Of a stretch of 48,521 nt of DNA, positions 1-7,797 are shown piece by piece. A model generated the notes under the pieces. It did no database searches. It had not been told where the DNA came from and was given only the letters and a program-made list of their open reading frames with translations. Position 1 is the stretch's first letter; each line of letters opens with the position of its first letter. Source of the stretch: Gemmatimonadota bacterium (GTDB lineage Bacteria > Gemmatimonadota > Gemmatimonadetes > Gemmatimonadales > Gemmatimonadaceae); contig VHBQ01000012.1 of the NCBI GenBank assembly GCA_016871855.1, forward strand, positions 1 to 48,521. The letters run 5' to 3'. Made by a program: the position numbers and the translations under genes.

Positions 1-125
1 CGTTCGGGCTCGTGGCGAGTGCAGCAGCGCCGCTCCGGCTTCGTGGCGGGCTCATTCGGCCCCAGGCACAATCGAGCTGACGCTGTGCAGAAGATGCACC
101 AATTCTCACGAAACGAGACATACAA

Positions 126-257
126 GGCACAGAGGACACGAAGGAACACGAAGGGAGCTCGGGGTAACTACGGCGCGCCACGCAGAATCATGCGTGGCGC
201 GCTGTCGTTCCCCCAAGCTTCCTTCGTGCTCCTTCGTGTTCTCCGTGCCTCTGTGGT
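126..257. repeat. Nested imperfect inverted repeat, intergenic
   Basis: The outer arms, about 126-159 and 215-257, are imperfect reverse complements built on the words CACGAAGG and CACAGAGG. Nested inside is a perfect 12-bp inverted repeat, GCGCGCCACGCA at 173-184 and its complement at 191-202, around a 6-nt loop. The block can fold into one long cruciform or RNA hairpin. It lies in 417 bases without a convincing gene, upstream of the membrane protein at 418. A 12-base direct repeat (CCCTCATCGGAG) also occurs at 322-333 and 400-411, the second copy overlapping the ribosome-binding site. From memory, similar CACGAAGG-rich palindromes recur as dispersed intergenic elements in soil bacteria, but I cannot check copy number here. 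Confidence 0.75.
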
Positions 258-417
258 ATCAGTTGCCGCAAAACCCCGCCACTACCCGAGCTCTGCGAAG
301 TGCACCGACGAATGGCGATGGCCCTCATCGGAGCGTAGCTTCTGCGGGTTAGCCGGCGGGCGGACGGCCGAAGAAGCCGCCGCCGGCGCGTGGTGCTCCC
401 CCTCATCGGAGGTTCCA

Positions 418-981
418 ATGACCGGTCTGACCGCGTTGTGGCTGCCGATCCTGCTTTCGGGCGTCTTCGTGTTCATTGCGAGTTCGCTCATTCACATGGT
501 GCTGCCTTGGCACAAGGGCGACTACCCGAGCCTGCCGAACGAGGACGCGTTCCGGGCGGCGGTGGGGGCCCTGAAGCTTCCGCCCGGCGAGTACATGGTG
601 CCGCGGGCGGGGAGCATGGCGGAGATGGGGTCGCCGGAGTTCAAGGCGAAGATGGAACAGGGGCCGGTGGTGATGGTAACGGTCCGCCCCAATGGAATGC
701 CGGGGATGGGACGCCAGCTCGGCCTGTGGTTCGTGTTTTCGCTGGTCGTGAGCGTCTTCGCGGCATATGTCACCGGCCGCGCGCTGGGGCAGAGCTCACC
801 GTACCTCAGCGTCTTCCGTTTTGCCGGCGTCACCGCCTTCATTGGATACTCGCTGGCGCTGTGGTCCGAGGCGATCTGGTACTTCCGCGGAACGCGCCGC
901 ACGGTGCTGGCGACGTTTGATGGGTTGATCTACGCGCTGATCACGGCGGGGACGTTTGGCTGGTTGTGGCCTCAGTGGTGA
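418..981 (+). CDS. Membrane protein of unknown function, 187 aa
   Basis: This is an unrecognised integral membrane protein. The ATG at 418 is chosen because CGGAGG lies at 407-412 at good spacing. The open frame extends further upstream, but only through repeat-like non-coding DNA. A first hydrophobic helix lies at about residues 4-27, followed by a soluble stretch of about 75 residues with a PNGMPGMG turn. Two or three more helices fill the C-terminal half (LWFVFSLVVSVFAAYVTG and onward). The arrangement suggests one anchored domain plus a small helical bundle. Nothing in it identifies a substrate or enzyme activity. The next gene follows after about 30 bases on the same strand and may be co-transcribed. 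Confidence 0.8.
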   Translation: MTGLTALWLPILLSGVFVFIASSLIHMVLPWHKGDYPSLPNEDAFRAAVGALKLPPGEYMVPRAGSMAEMGSPEFKAKMEQGPVVMVTVRPNGMPGMGRQLGLWFVFSLVVSVFAAYVTGRALGQSSPYLSVFRFAGVTAFIGYSLALWSEAIWYFRGTRRTVLATFDGLIYALITAGTFGWLWPQW

Positions 982-1014
982 CGCGGTGCCTTCATTAGAG
1001 AGCGAGGTGGTTTG

Positions 1015-2250
1015 GTGCAGACGCTGCGTGCGATGTTGGCGGCGATCGTGCTCGCGACGGTGGCTGGCGCGCAGGGTGGACCGCCCGCAGGGGTGCCACC
1101 CGGCGCCGCCCGCGGCCCCGGCGGCGGCGGGGGCGTGGCGATCAAGGACGGCGAGGAGTGTCCGCCCGGGATGACCGAGGTGCGGCCGCGCAATTGCCGC
1201 GCGCCGGAGATGCCGGCACCGAGCATTCTCGACTATCGGCCGCGCTCGACGCTGGTGACCGCCGAGCGTCTGGTGCCGAAGGCCAAGTACCCGGTGATCG
1301 ATTTCCACGGGCACCCCGCGGGCCAGCTTGGGAGCGCCGAAGCGCTCGACAAGTTGGGCGCCGACATGGACGCGCTCGGGCTCGGCTTGATGCTCGTGGC
1401 GAACAACGTGAGCGGCGAGGCGCTGAAGCGGCAGAGCGCGGTGGTGGCGGCGCATCCAAAGATGAAAGACCGGGTGCGCTTCCTCACCGGCATTGACTTC
1501 CGCAATGTCGGCCCCGGGTGGGCGGAGAAGGTGGTGGCCCAGCTCGAGGCCGACATCGCGGCGGGCGCGGTGGGTGTGGGCGAGGTGGGGAAGGGGTTCG
1601 GGTTGTCGATCAAGAAGGCCGATGGGACGCGGTTGCGGATTGACGATCCCGAACTGGATCCCGTGTTTCAGGCGGCGGCGCGGTTGAAGATCCCCGTCTT
1701 CATTCACACGGCCGATCCGCAGGAGTTCTGGGACGAGATCGACTACAAGAACGAGCGCTGGCTCGAACTCGCGCTGTTTCCCGGGCGGCGGTATCCCAAG
1801 GAGCAGTTCCCGAGCTTCGAGCAGTTAATGACGGAGCGGGACAACCTGTTCAAGCGGCACCCCAAGACGACGTTCGTGGCGGCGCATCTGGGGTGGCACG
1901 CAAACGACTTGGGGCGGCTGGGCCGGATGTTCGACGCGATGCCCAATCTGTACGCTGAGGTCGGGGCCGTGCTGTACGACATCGGGCGTCAACCGCGCGG
2001 CGCGCACGATTTCTTCGTGAAGTACCAGGATCGACTGCTGTTCGGGAAGGACAGCTATCAGCCCGAGGAGTATCCGTATTTCTGGCGCGTGTTCGAGACG
2101 CGGGACGAGTACTTCAGCTATTACCGCGACTATCACGCGTTTTGGAAGCTGTATGGCATTGACCTGCCGGACGGCGTGCTGAAGAAGGTGTATTACCAGA
2201 ACGCCCTGCGGATCACGCCTGGGCTGAACAAGGCGGGGTGGCCCAAGTAG
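1015..2250 (+). CDS. Secreted amidohydrolase (Amidohydro_2 type)
   Basis: This is a metal-dependent hydrolase of the amidohydrolase superfamily, exported to the periplasm by an N-terminal signal peptide (LRAMLAAIVLATVAGAQ). A Gly/Pro-rich linker and a short Cys-containing segment precede the TIM-barrel domain. The first metal motif is seen as IDFHGHP, and later ligand or catalytic positions as FIHTAD, AAHLGWH and FGKDSY, the order expected for the Amidohydro_2 (decarboxylase/lactonase-like) branch. The GTG at 1015 is preferred over the in-frame TTG at 1012 because GAGGTGG at 1004-1010 then sits at normal spacing. The protein is 411 residues, typical for the family. The substrate cannot be deduced; this branch includes decarboxylases, lactonases and other C-O or C-C bond hydrolases. 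Confidence 0.85.
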   Translation: MQTLRAMLAAIVLATVAGAQGGPPAGVPPGAARGPGGGGGVAIKDGEECPPGMTEVRPRNCRAPEMPAPSILDYRPRSTLVTAERLVPKAKYPVIDFHGHPAGQLGSAEALDKLGADMDALGLGLMLVANNVSGEALKRQSAVVAAHPKMKDRVRFLTGIDFRNVGPGWAEKVVAQLEADIAAGAVGVGEVGKGFGLSIKKADGTRLRIDDPELDPVFQAAARLKIPVFIHTADPQEFWDEIDYKNERWLELALFPGRRYPKEQFPSFEQLMTERDNLFKRHPKTTFVAAHLGWHANDLGRLGRMFDAMPNLYAEVGAVLYDIGRQPRGAHDFFVKYQDRLLFGKDSYQPEEYPYFWRVFETRDEYFSYYRDYHAFWKLYGIDLPDGVLKKVYYQNALRITPGLNKAGWPK

Positions 2251-2333
2251 AGGCGAGCGCAGTTGATGAGACTTGAGGCGCGCGTAGATTGGCTCTCAGG
2301 TGAAGGTGCGGCGTGTGCACGGGAATTTCTGAC

Positions 2334-2828
2334 GTGACTTTTCGACTACTGATCGTGCTGGCGTTGCTCGTGGGCAGTGGCTGCCGCCCCACGCCGCCGC
2401 GCGCGCAGCCGCAGCCCCTCTCGTTCGTGGTCGAGGGAGGCACGATCTACCGCCAGGACCGCAGCGAGCGCCGCGCCTTGCTGACGCTTGATTCCGCGGC
2501 GGCACCGTCAGGCGCGGCGATTGTTCCCCGGCAGTGGTCCCCGGCGCAAGGAAGCACCTTCAGCGTCGCCGCGACGCGCTATCGGCACGTGGTCCCGTCG
2601 CCGCTGGCTGACTGGGTGGCCTTTGAAACAGCTGGCACACATGAACTCGTAGGCGTGGTGCCGGCCGCCGGCGGCGCGCTCAAGGTGCTCGACTTCTACT
2701 TCGACTCCTCCGCCGACTCGCTGCAGTGGGCGCCGAGTGGCCGGTACCTGTCTGCGTTCTACACGCCGCCATCCGGCACTGCGGAAGTCCGCGTGTACGA
2801 CGCGACACTCGGGAAGCGCATCAAATGA
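2334..2828 (+). CDS. Lipoprotein, possible propeller fragment
   Basis: This is a probable lipoprotein of 164 residues. A hydrophobic segment (LLIVLALLVGSGC) ends in a lipobox-like cysteine. The mature part contains short stretches (SPLADWVAFE, LQWAPSGRYLSAFY, EVRVYDA) that resemble single blades of TolB/WD40-like propellers, but it is too short for a full propeller. The frame opens at GTG 2313; the GTG at 2334 is preferred because it places the signal peptide at the N terminus. The stop codon overlaps the start of the next gene as ATGA, so it is translationally coupled to the peptidoglycan hydrolase. Its role may be linked to cell-wall processing, but that is inference from position only. Confidence 0.75.
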   Translation: MTFRLLIVLALLVGSGCRPTPPRAQPQPLSFVVEGGTIYRQDRSERRALLTLDSAAAPSGAAIVPRQWSPAQGSTFSVAATRYRHVVPSPLADWVAFETAGTHELVGVVPAAGGALKVLDFYFDSSADSLQWAPSGRYLSAFYTPPSGTAEVRVYDATLGKRIK

Positions 2829-3907
2829 AGCGGCTGCGGGCGCACGCACTTCTTGGACTGCTCGCCGTCGTCGCCTGCGGCGGCGGCAAGGACGCCACGG
2901 CGCCGGTCGTGAAGTGTTCTGTGGCGGAGCTGTCGGTCACCCAGTCGGTCAGCGCGCCGGTGACCGACATCCCGACGCGGTACGACTCGCTGTTCGCGTC
3001 CGCGGCCCGCGAGTTCGGCGTATCGTCCGCCCTGCTCAAGTCGCTCGCGTACGTCGAGACGCGCTGGCACATGGTGATTGGCGAGGAGGAGTTCGAAGGG
3101 CGGCCGGCGGCCTTCGGCGTCATGGCGCTGCGCGGCCAGCGCCTGACGGAAGGCGCTCGGCGTGCGGGTGTGTCGGTTGATGCGGCCAAGTTTGATGCCG
3201 CGGCGAATATCCGGGCGGCCGCCGCCCTGCTTGCCGCGCGCGGGCTGGATGGCTTCACCGACATCGCGGTGCCGGAGGGACGCGTCGCGTTCGTGCGCGA
3301 GGTCAATGCGGCGCAGGGGGTGGCCGTGTCACCGCTGGCCTCGCTGGTGCAAACCGATCCGTGCGCACCCCCGCCGAGCAACGTCGACTTCGCAAGCGCA
3401 ATCTGGCGGCCGTCGCCGAACTACAACACACGCACGACCGGCATCTCGATGGTCATCATCCATACCTGTGAAGGCGCGTACACCGGCTGCTGGAGCTGGC
3501 TGGTGAACCCGGCGTCGCAGGTCAGCGCGCACTACGTGATCAATGAGAGCGGCAGCGAGGTGTCGCAGCTGGTCCGCGAGAAGGACCGCGCCTGGCAGAT
3601 CGCGGCGTCGTACAACTGCGCGTTGAACCAGAACTACAACTGCGGCATGAACGGCACGCAGATGAACCACATGACGATCGGAATCGAGCACGCCGGATAT
3701 GCGTCGCAGGATTCGTTCCCGACGTCGCAGCTGCAGAAGTCGGCGCAGTTGGTCTGCGACCTCACCAAACGGCAGGGCATTCCGCGCGACTCGCTGCACA
3801 TCGTCGGGCACGGGCAGATGCAGCCCGCCAATCGCACGGACCCGGGCCCGCGCTGGCCGTGGGCGCGGTACATCGGAATGATCAGGAGTTACTGCGGCGA
3901 GAGCTGA
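2825..3907 (+). CDS. Two-domain peptidoglycan hydrolase lipoprotein (transglycosylase-like plus amidase)
   Basis: This is a predicted lipoprotein (LLGLLAVVACGGG) of 360 residues with two cell-wall domains. Residues about 50-165 look like a lysozyme/SLT-type transglycosylase fold, with LLKSLAYVETRW carrying a candidate catalytic glutamate at about E78, then FGVMAL and an ANIRAAAALLA helix. Residues about 195-358 are an N-acetylmuramoyl-L-alanine amidase (Amidase_2) domain. Its zinc ligands are visible as H213 (IIHTCEG), H329 (GHGQ) and D339 (TDPGPRW), the H/H/D form. It would cut both glycan and peptide linkages in the periplasm. The start ATG overlaps the upstream stop. The amidase assignment is firm; the transglycosylase domain is inferred from short motifs. 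Confidence 0.87.
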   Translation: MKRLRAHALLGLLAVVACGGGKDATAPVVKCSVAELSVTQSVSAPVTDIPTRYDSLFASAAREFGVSSALLKSLAYVETRWHMVIGEEEFEGRPAAFGVMALRGQRLTEGARRAGVSVDAAKFDAAANIRAAAALLAARGLDGFTDIAVPEGRVAFVREVNAAQGVAVSPLASLVQTDPCAPPPSNVDFASAIWRPSPNYNTRTTGISMVIIHTCEGAYTGCWSWLVNPASQVSAHYVINESGSEVSQLVREKDRAWQIAASYNCALNQNYNCGMNGTQMNHMTIGIEHAGYASQDSFPTSQLQKSAQLVCDLTKRQGIPRDSLHIVGHGQMQPANRTDPGPRWPWARYIGMIRSYCGES

Positions 3908-3978
3908 GGTGACCGCCGCCGGCCCGCCGCAGCCGTCGTGGCGGTCGCAACCTCGAGGACGTCCGGGAGCCGCAGGTC
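3908..3978. terminator. Possible weak bidirectional terminator between convergent genes
   Basis: GACCGCC at 3911-3917 can pair with GGCGGTC at 3940-3946 around a long GC-rich loop. There is no T-tract on either strand. It lies between the convergent peptidoglycan hydrolase and mqnD genes, where a terminator is expected, but the hairpin itself is weak. Confidence 0.3.
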
Positions 3979-4770
3979 CTAGCTGGCGGGTTCCTGCGCA
4001 GTCAGGCGTGCCACCGCGCGCAGTCCGTCGTCGCCAATGTCCAGGCTGTACGTGTTCACGTACAGCTTGATGTGCGCGTCGCACACCGCGTCCGACATCT
4101 CCTGCGAATGCGCGCGCACATACGCGCGGCTGGCCTCGGGATGGTCAATCGCGTGCTGCACTGAGGCGCGCACCGCGCGCTCGGCGGCCGCCGTCGTCTC
4201 AGGGTCGAGATCCCAGCGCGCGCAGATGCCGGCGAGCGGCACCGGAAGCCCGGTCTCGCGCTCCCACCACTCGCCAAGGTCGGCCACCTTCACGAGGCCG
4301 TGGTCGGGGTAGGTGAATCGCGACTCGTGGATGATGAGCCCGGCATCCACCTCGCCGCGTGCGACGGCGCCAAGAATGCGGTCGTAGCGGAGCGCGACGA
4401 CGTTGGACACAGCCGGGACGGCCAGACGCAGCAGGCGATACGCGGTGGTCTCGCGCCCGGGGATGGCGAGCCGAACGCCGGCGACATCGGCCAGCGTCAT
4501 CGCGGAGCGCGCCACGACGAGCGGTCCCACGCCGTGGCCGAGCGCCGCGCCGCTGCGCAGCAAGTGGTACCGATCGCCGACCGACGCGAACGCGCCGACG
4601 CTGAGCTTGGTGAGATTGAACTCGCCGAGATGCGCGCGACGGTTGAGCTCCTCGATGTCGAGCAGCACGGGCTCAACGCGAAACGGCGCGTCCACCAGTC
4701 CGTGTGCGATCGCGTGAAACGCGAACGTGTCGTTAGGGCAGGGGGAGTAGCCGAACGTCAGCGTACGCAT
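3979..4770 (-). CDS. mqnD: 1,4-dihydroxy-6-naphthoate synthase (futalosine pathway)
   Basis: MqnD converts cyclic dehypoxanthinyl futalosine to 1,4-dihydroxy-6-naphthoate in the futalosine route to menaquinone. The protein is 263 residues and has the periplasmic-binding-protein-like fold of the family. It begins with the signature FGYSPCPNDTFAFHA and continues with LTKLSVGAF, GVGPLVVAR and a DAGLIIHESRF segment typical of MqnD. The start ATG at 4770 lies inside the end of mqnB, overlapping it by 13 bases, so the two are co-transcribed and probably coupled. The other pathway genes (mqnA, mqnC, mqnE) are not in this window. The assignment is confident. Confidence 0.93.
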   Translation of the reverse strand: MRTLTFGYSPCPNDTFAFHAIAHGLVDAPFRVEPVLLDIEELNRRAHLGEFNLTKLSVGAFASVGDRYHLLRSGAALGHGVGPLVVARSAMTLADVAGVRLAIPGRETTAYRLLRLAVPAVSNVVALRYDRILGAVARGEVDAGLIIHESRFTYPDHGLVKVADLGEWWERETGLPVPLAGICARWDLDPETTAAAERAVRASVQHAIDHPEASRAYVRAHSQEMSDAVCDAHIKLYVNTYSLDIGDDGLRAVARLTAQEPAS

Positions 4771-5330
4771 CGCGCGAACTCGGCGACCAAACGCGGCGTG
4801 GCGGCCGTGATGGCGGCGAAGGCCTCGTCGAAACGCCACTGCCCGCGGTCCTGTTCCTCGATGGCGTTGGCAATGGCGCGCACCTCGATGGCCGGCACGC
4901 CGGCGAGCGCCGCGGCGCGCAGCACCGCGAAACCCTCCATCGCCTCAACATCGCAGCCGCTGGACCCGCCGACCCGGGCGCTGGTTCCAATGACACTTCG
5001 CACGGCACCCGGGAGCGCGCGCCGCGCGGCGTCGAGCAGTCCCGGATCCGCCGCGAGCAGATGGGGGGCAAAGTGCTCCGGCACCTCGAGATCGCAGTAG
5101 CGCGCTGCCTCTCCAATCACCAGCGTTGCCGGCGCGATGCCTGCCGCGCGGCGCGCGCCGGCAATGCCAACGTGTAGAATGGCCGCTGGACGGTGCGCTG
5201 CGATGGCGGCGGTCGTCGTCGCCGCGGCATCCACGGGCCCGACGCCGCAGAGGCACGTGACCCAGCCGTCCACCGGCGCGAGTTCGCGCGCAGTGGCCGC
5301 GACGACCAGAATTCGTGCGGGCGTGTCCAT
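4758..5330 (-). CDS. mqnB: Futalosine hydrolase
   Basis: MqnB hydrolyses futalosine, releasing hypoxanthine and giving dehypoxanthinyl futalosine for menaquinone synthesis. The 190-residue protein is a small PNP/UDP-phosphorylase-fold nucleosidase. It shows CGVGPVDAAATT, ILHVGIAGA and the purine-binding-site region DVEAMEGFAVLRAA followed by EVRAIANAIEEQDRGQW, all typical of futalosine hydrolases. It is somewhat shorter than average (about 210-240). The ATG at 5330 is chosen over upstream in-frame codons because it starts directly at the first beta-strand, with AGGAAG-type purines... on the minus strand being weak (TTCCTCACC precedes it). It overlaps mqnD by 13 bases downstream and is divergent from the cyanophycinase-like gene, leaving 54 bases for both promoters. 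Confidence 0.9.
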   Translation of the reverse strand: MDTPARILVVAATARELAPVDGWVTCLCGVGPVDAAATTTAAIAAHRPAAILHVGIAGARRAAGIAPATLVIGEAARYCDLEVPEHFAPHLLAADPGLLDAARRALPGAVRSVIGTSARVGGSSGCDVEAMEGFAVLRAAALAGVPAIEVRAIANAIEEQDRGQWRFDEAFAAITAATPRLVAEFARCVR

Positions 5331-5384
5331 GGTGAGGAAGAATCTAGCGAGCGCGTGACCGGGACGACGTGTAGTTTCGAAGTC

Positions 5385-6284
5385 ATGCTCCGGCTCTCCC
5401 TGACCTCGCTGGCAGCGGCCCTCGCCGGCGCCGCGACATTGCTCTCCGCACAGGCACCCGCCGGACGCGGCACGCTGTACATCGTCGGTGGTGGCCCGCA
5501 ACCACCGGCACTCGTGCAGGAGTTCGTGGATCTCGCCGGCGGCCGCGAGCGCGCCAGGATCGTGGTCTTCGCAATGGCCAGCGCGTCGGGTGAGCGGAGC
5601 GGCGAGGCCAAAGCCGCGGATCTGCGCGCCCTCGGCGCCGAGGCACGCAACGTGTGGATCACCCGGGACCAGGCGATGACCGACTCGGCGGCTCACCTGC
5701 TCGACGGCGCCACGGGCATCTGGTTCGGCGGCGGGGATCAGAGTCGGCTGGCCGACATCCTGCGTGGCACGCCCACCGAGCGCGCCATTCGCGCGCGCTT
5801 CGCGGCGGGCGCCGTGGTTGGCGGCACGTCGGCAGGAGCGGCGGTGATGTCATCGGTGATGATCACCGGGCAGGAGCGCGCGCCGGGCGGCGCGCGCCCG
5901 GACACGACGCTTGACTGGGTAACCATCGCCCGCGACAACACTCTCACCGCCGACGGCTTCGGGCTCGTCGATGCGGTCGTCATCGACCAGCACTTCCTGC
6001 GACGGAAGCGGCACAATCGGCTCATCAGTCTGGTGCTTGAGCGACCGCCGCATCTGGGCGCGGGCATCGATGAGTCGACGGCCCTCGTCGTGCATCCCGA
6101 CGGCACCTGGAGCGTGCGCGGAGCGAGCGTGGTAGTAATCTACGACGCGCGGCAGGCGACCCAGACGCGCGCCGACCAACCGCTCGGTGCTGCCGATCTG
6201 CGCATGCACGTGCTGCCGGCGGGGGCGGCGTTTGATCCGCGGACGGGGCGTGCGACGCTCCACGCAGGAGCGACGCGGCCATGA
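5385..6284 (+). CDS. Secreted cyanophycinase-like peptidase (family S51)
   Basis: This is a serine peptidase-like enzyme of the cyanophycinase/dipeptidase E family, 299 residues, with a signal peptide (LTSLAAALAGAATLLSAQ). The family nucleophile sits in GGTSAGA, preceded by the GGGDQSRL loop. The downstream IDQHFLRRKRHNRL segment matches the conserved histidine region of cyanophycinases. Known members hydrolyse cyanophycin or other beta-linked aspartyl peptides. Because this one is exported, scavenging of external peptides or polymer is plausible, but the substrate is not shown. The stop overlaps the next gene start (ATGA at 6281-6284). Confidence 0.87.
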   Translation: MLRLSLTSLAAALAGAATLLSAQAPAGRGTLYIVGGGPQPPALVQEFVDLAGGRERARIVVFAMASASGERSGEAKAADLRALGAEARNVWITRDQAMTDSAAHLLDGATGIWFGGGDQSRLADILRGTPTERAIRARFAAGAVVGGTSAGAAVMSSVMITGQERAPGGARPDTTLDWVTIARDNTLTADGFGLVDAVVIDQHFLRRKRHNRLISLVLERPPHLGAGIDESTALVVHPDGTWSVRGASVVVIYDARQATQTRADQPLGAADLRMHVLPAGAAFDPRTGRATLHAGATRP

Positions 6285-7321
6285 TGCCCCGCCGCGCCGC
6301 GCCGCCGGCGACACCGTCGACCGTGTGCGCACGGGCGCTGCTCCTCGCGCTGCTCCTCGCGTCGTCACAAAGCGCCTGCTCCGGCGGCGGTTCACCATCG
6401 GCTCCAACGACGTCCACGGGACCCTCCACCCCGCCGCCGACGATTCCGGCGCAGGGGACGGCCGCCACGCTCGACGTTGCGAACTGGAACATCGAGTGGT
6501 TCGGCGACGCCGGAAACGGCCCCACGAACGAGGCGCTGCAGGCGCAAAACATCCGCACGGTGATGAGCGCGCTCGACATGGACGTGTGGGGGTTGGCCGA
6601 AGTGGTCAATGCTGCGCAGTTCCAGCAGCTGGTGGCCGGCCTGAGCGGCTACACGGGTGTGCTCGCCAATGAGGCCGCGGTGCAGGGCGGCGCGACGTAC
6701 TACAGCGACTTCAGCAACGGCGAACAGAAGGTCGCGCTGGTCTGGAAGTCCGCCCTGGCATCGCTCGTGAGTGCGAAGGTCATCCTCACCGACCGCAACA
6801 CCGAGTTTGCGGGTCGACCACCGGTCGAGTTCACGCTTCGCGTGACGCTGAACGGTAGCACGGATCTCGCCGTCTTCATCGTCCTGCATGCGAAGGCCGG
6901 CGCCACCACTGACGACTGGAACCGTCGCGACCCGGCGTCGACGGCGCTCAAGGCGTATCTCGACGCGACGTATCCGACGCAGAAGGTCTGGGTGATCGGC
7001 GACTGGAACGACGACGTGGACGCGTCCATCACGCCGGGACGGCCATCGCCCTACGCGAACTTCGTGGCCGACCAGGCGCGGTACACGTTCCCGACGCGGG
7101 CGCTTTCATTGACCAGTGTCTCGTCCACCACCGGTTTCGCCGACTTCATTGACCATCAACTGGCCACCAATGAAGCGCAGGCGCTGTACGCCGCCAACTC
7201 GGCGCAAGCCTTCCGGGCGGACACCTACCTCACGAACTACGCGACGACAACCAGCGACCACTACCCGGTGATCTCGCGCTGGCAGTGGGGCGGCGCGCTC
7301 CGATCGACCGCGGTGCGCTAG
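6281..7321 (+). CDS. Endonuclease/exonuclease/phosphatase-family lipoprotein
   Basis: This is a predicted lipoprotein of 346 residues: a signal region ends in SSQSACSGGG and is followed by a Ser/Thr/Pro linker. The catalytic domain (about 65-335) is of the EEP fold shared by DNase I-like nucleases and phosphoesterases. It shows DVANWNIEWFG (strand with the Asn/Glu metal site), VWGLAEVV, VIGDWNDD (metal-binding Asp/Asn) and TSDHYPV (terminal Asp-His), in the correct order. It probably cleaves extracellular phosphodiesters such as DNA. It overlaps the upstream peptidase gene by four bases and is likely co-transcribed with it, suggesting a joint nutrient-scavenging role. Confidence 0.88.
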   Translation: MMPRRAAPPATPSTVCARALLLALLLASSQSACSGGGSPSAPTTSTGPSTPPPTIPAQGTAATLDVANWNIEWFGDAGNGPTNEALQAQNIRTVMSALDMDVWGLAEVVNAAQFQQLVAGLSGYTGVLANEAAVQGGATYYSDFSNGEQKVALVWKSALASLVSAKVILTDRNTEFAGRPPVEFTLRVTLNGSTDLAVFIVLHAKAGATTDDWNRRDPASTALKAYLDATYPTQKVWVIGDWNDDVDASITPGRPSPYANFVADQARYTFPTRALSLTSVSSTTGFADFIDHQLATNEAQALYAANSAQAFRADTYLTNYATTTSDHYPVISRWQWGGALRSTAVR

Positions 7322-7331
7322 GAGCCGACGG

Positions 7332-7661
7332 ATGAAGCTCACGAACATCCCGTTTCAGACGACCGATTGGTCGCAGGTGCCCGCGGAGGAGCATCCCGGC
7401 GACGTGGGCATCGCGACGTGGCGCGTGAAGCAACACGGCGATGTCCGCGTGCGGATGGTGGAGTACTCGCCGGGCTACGTGGCCGACCACTGGTGCGAGA
7501 AGGGGCACATCCTGCTGTGCGTCGAGGGAGAGTTGCACACGCGGTTGAAGGACGGATGCGTCGTGGTCCTGCGGCCGGGCATGTCCTATGAAGTGAGCGA
7601 CGGGGACGCTGCACACCGCAGCGAGGCGCCACGCGGCGCGCGCTTGTTCATCGTGGACTGA
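7332..7661 (+). CDS. DHCW-motif cupin-fold protein
   Basis: This is a small single-domain cupin of 109 residues. The segment YVADHWCEKGHILLCVEGEL carries the D-H-W-C motif that names this cupin group, and RPGMSYEVSDGDAAHRS forms the second cupin motif with a histidine. Such proteins bind a metal through the histidines, but their reaction is unknown. The gene starts 10 bases after the EEP lipoprotein and has no signal peptide, so it acts in the cytoplasm. It may be the last gene of the 5385-7661 transcription unit. Confidence 0.88.
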   Translation: MKLTNIPFQTTDWSQVPAEEHPGDVGIATWRVKQHGDVRVRMVEYSPGYVADHWCEKGHILLCVEGELHTRLKDGCVVVLRPGMSYEVSDGDAAHRSEAPRGARLFIVD

Positions 7662-7797
7662 CGGCGCTTCGGGCGCGCCGACTTGCAGTACCGCCGCGGA
7701 AGGGAGAGATTCCGCGCCTTGGGTGGCGCCCGCCCTCCGCCGCCACATGACCCGATCCCCACGCGGACGCTCGCCGTTCCAGCCGCCCGATGTCCCC

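Noticed and set aside
19-417. N-terminal extension of the membrane protein back to position 19
   Set aside because: It runs through the inverted repeat, has no homology-like features, and a good ribosome-binding site precedes ATG 418.
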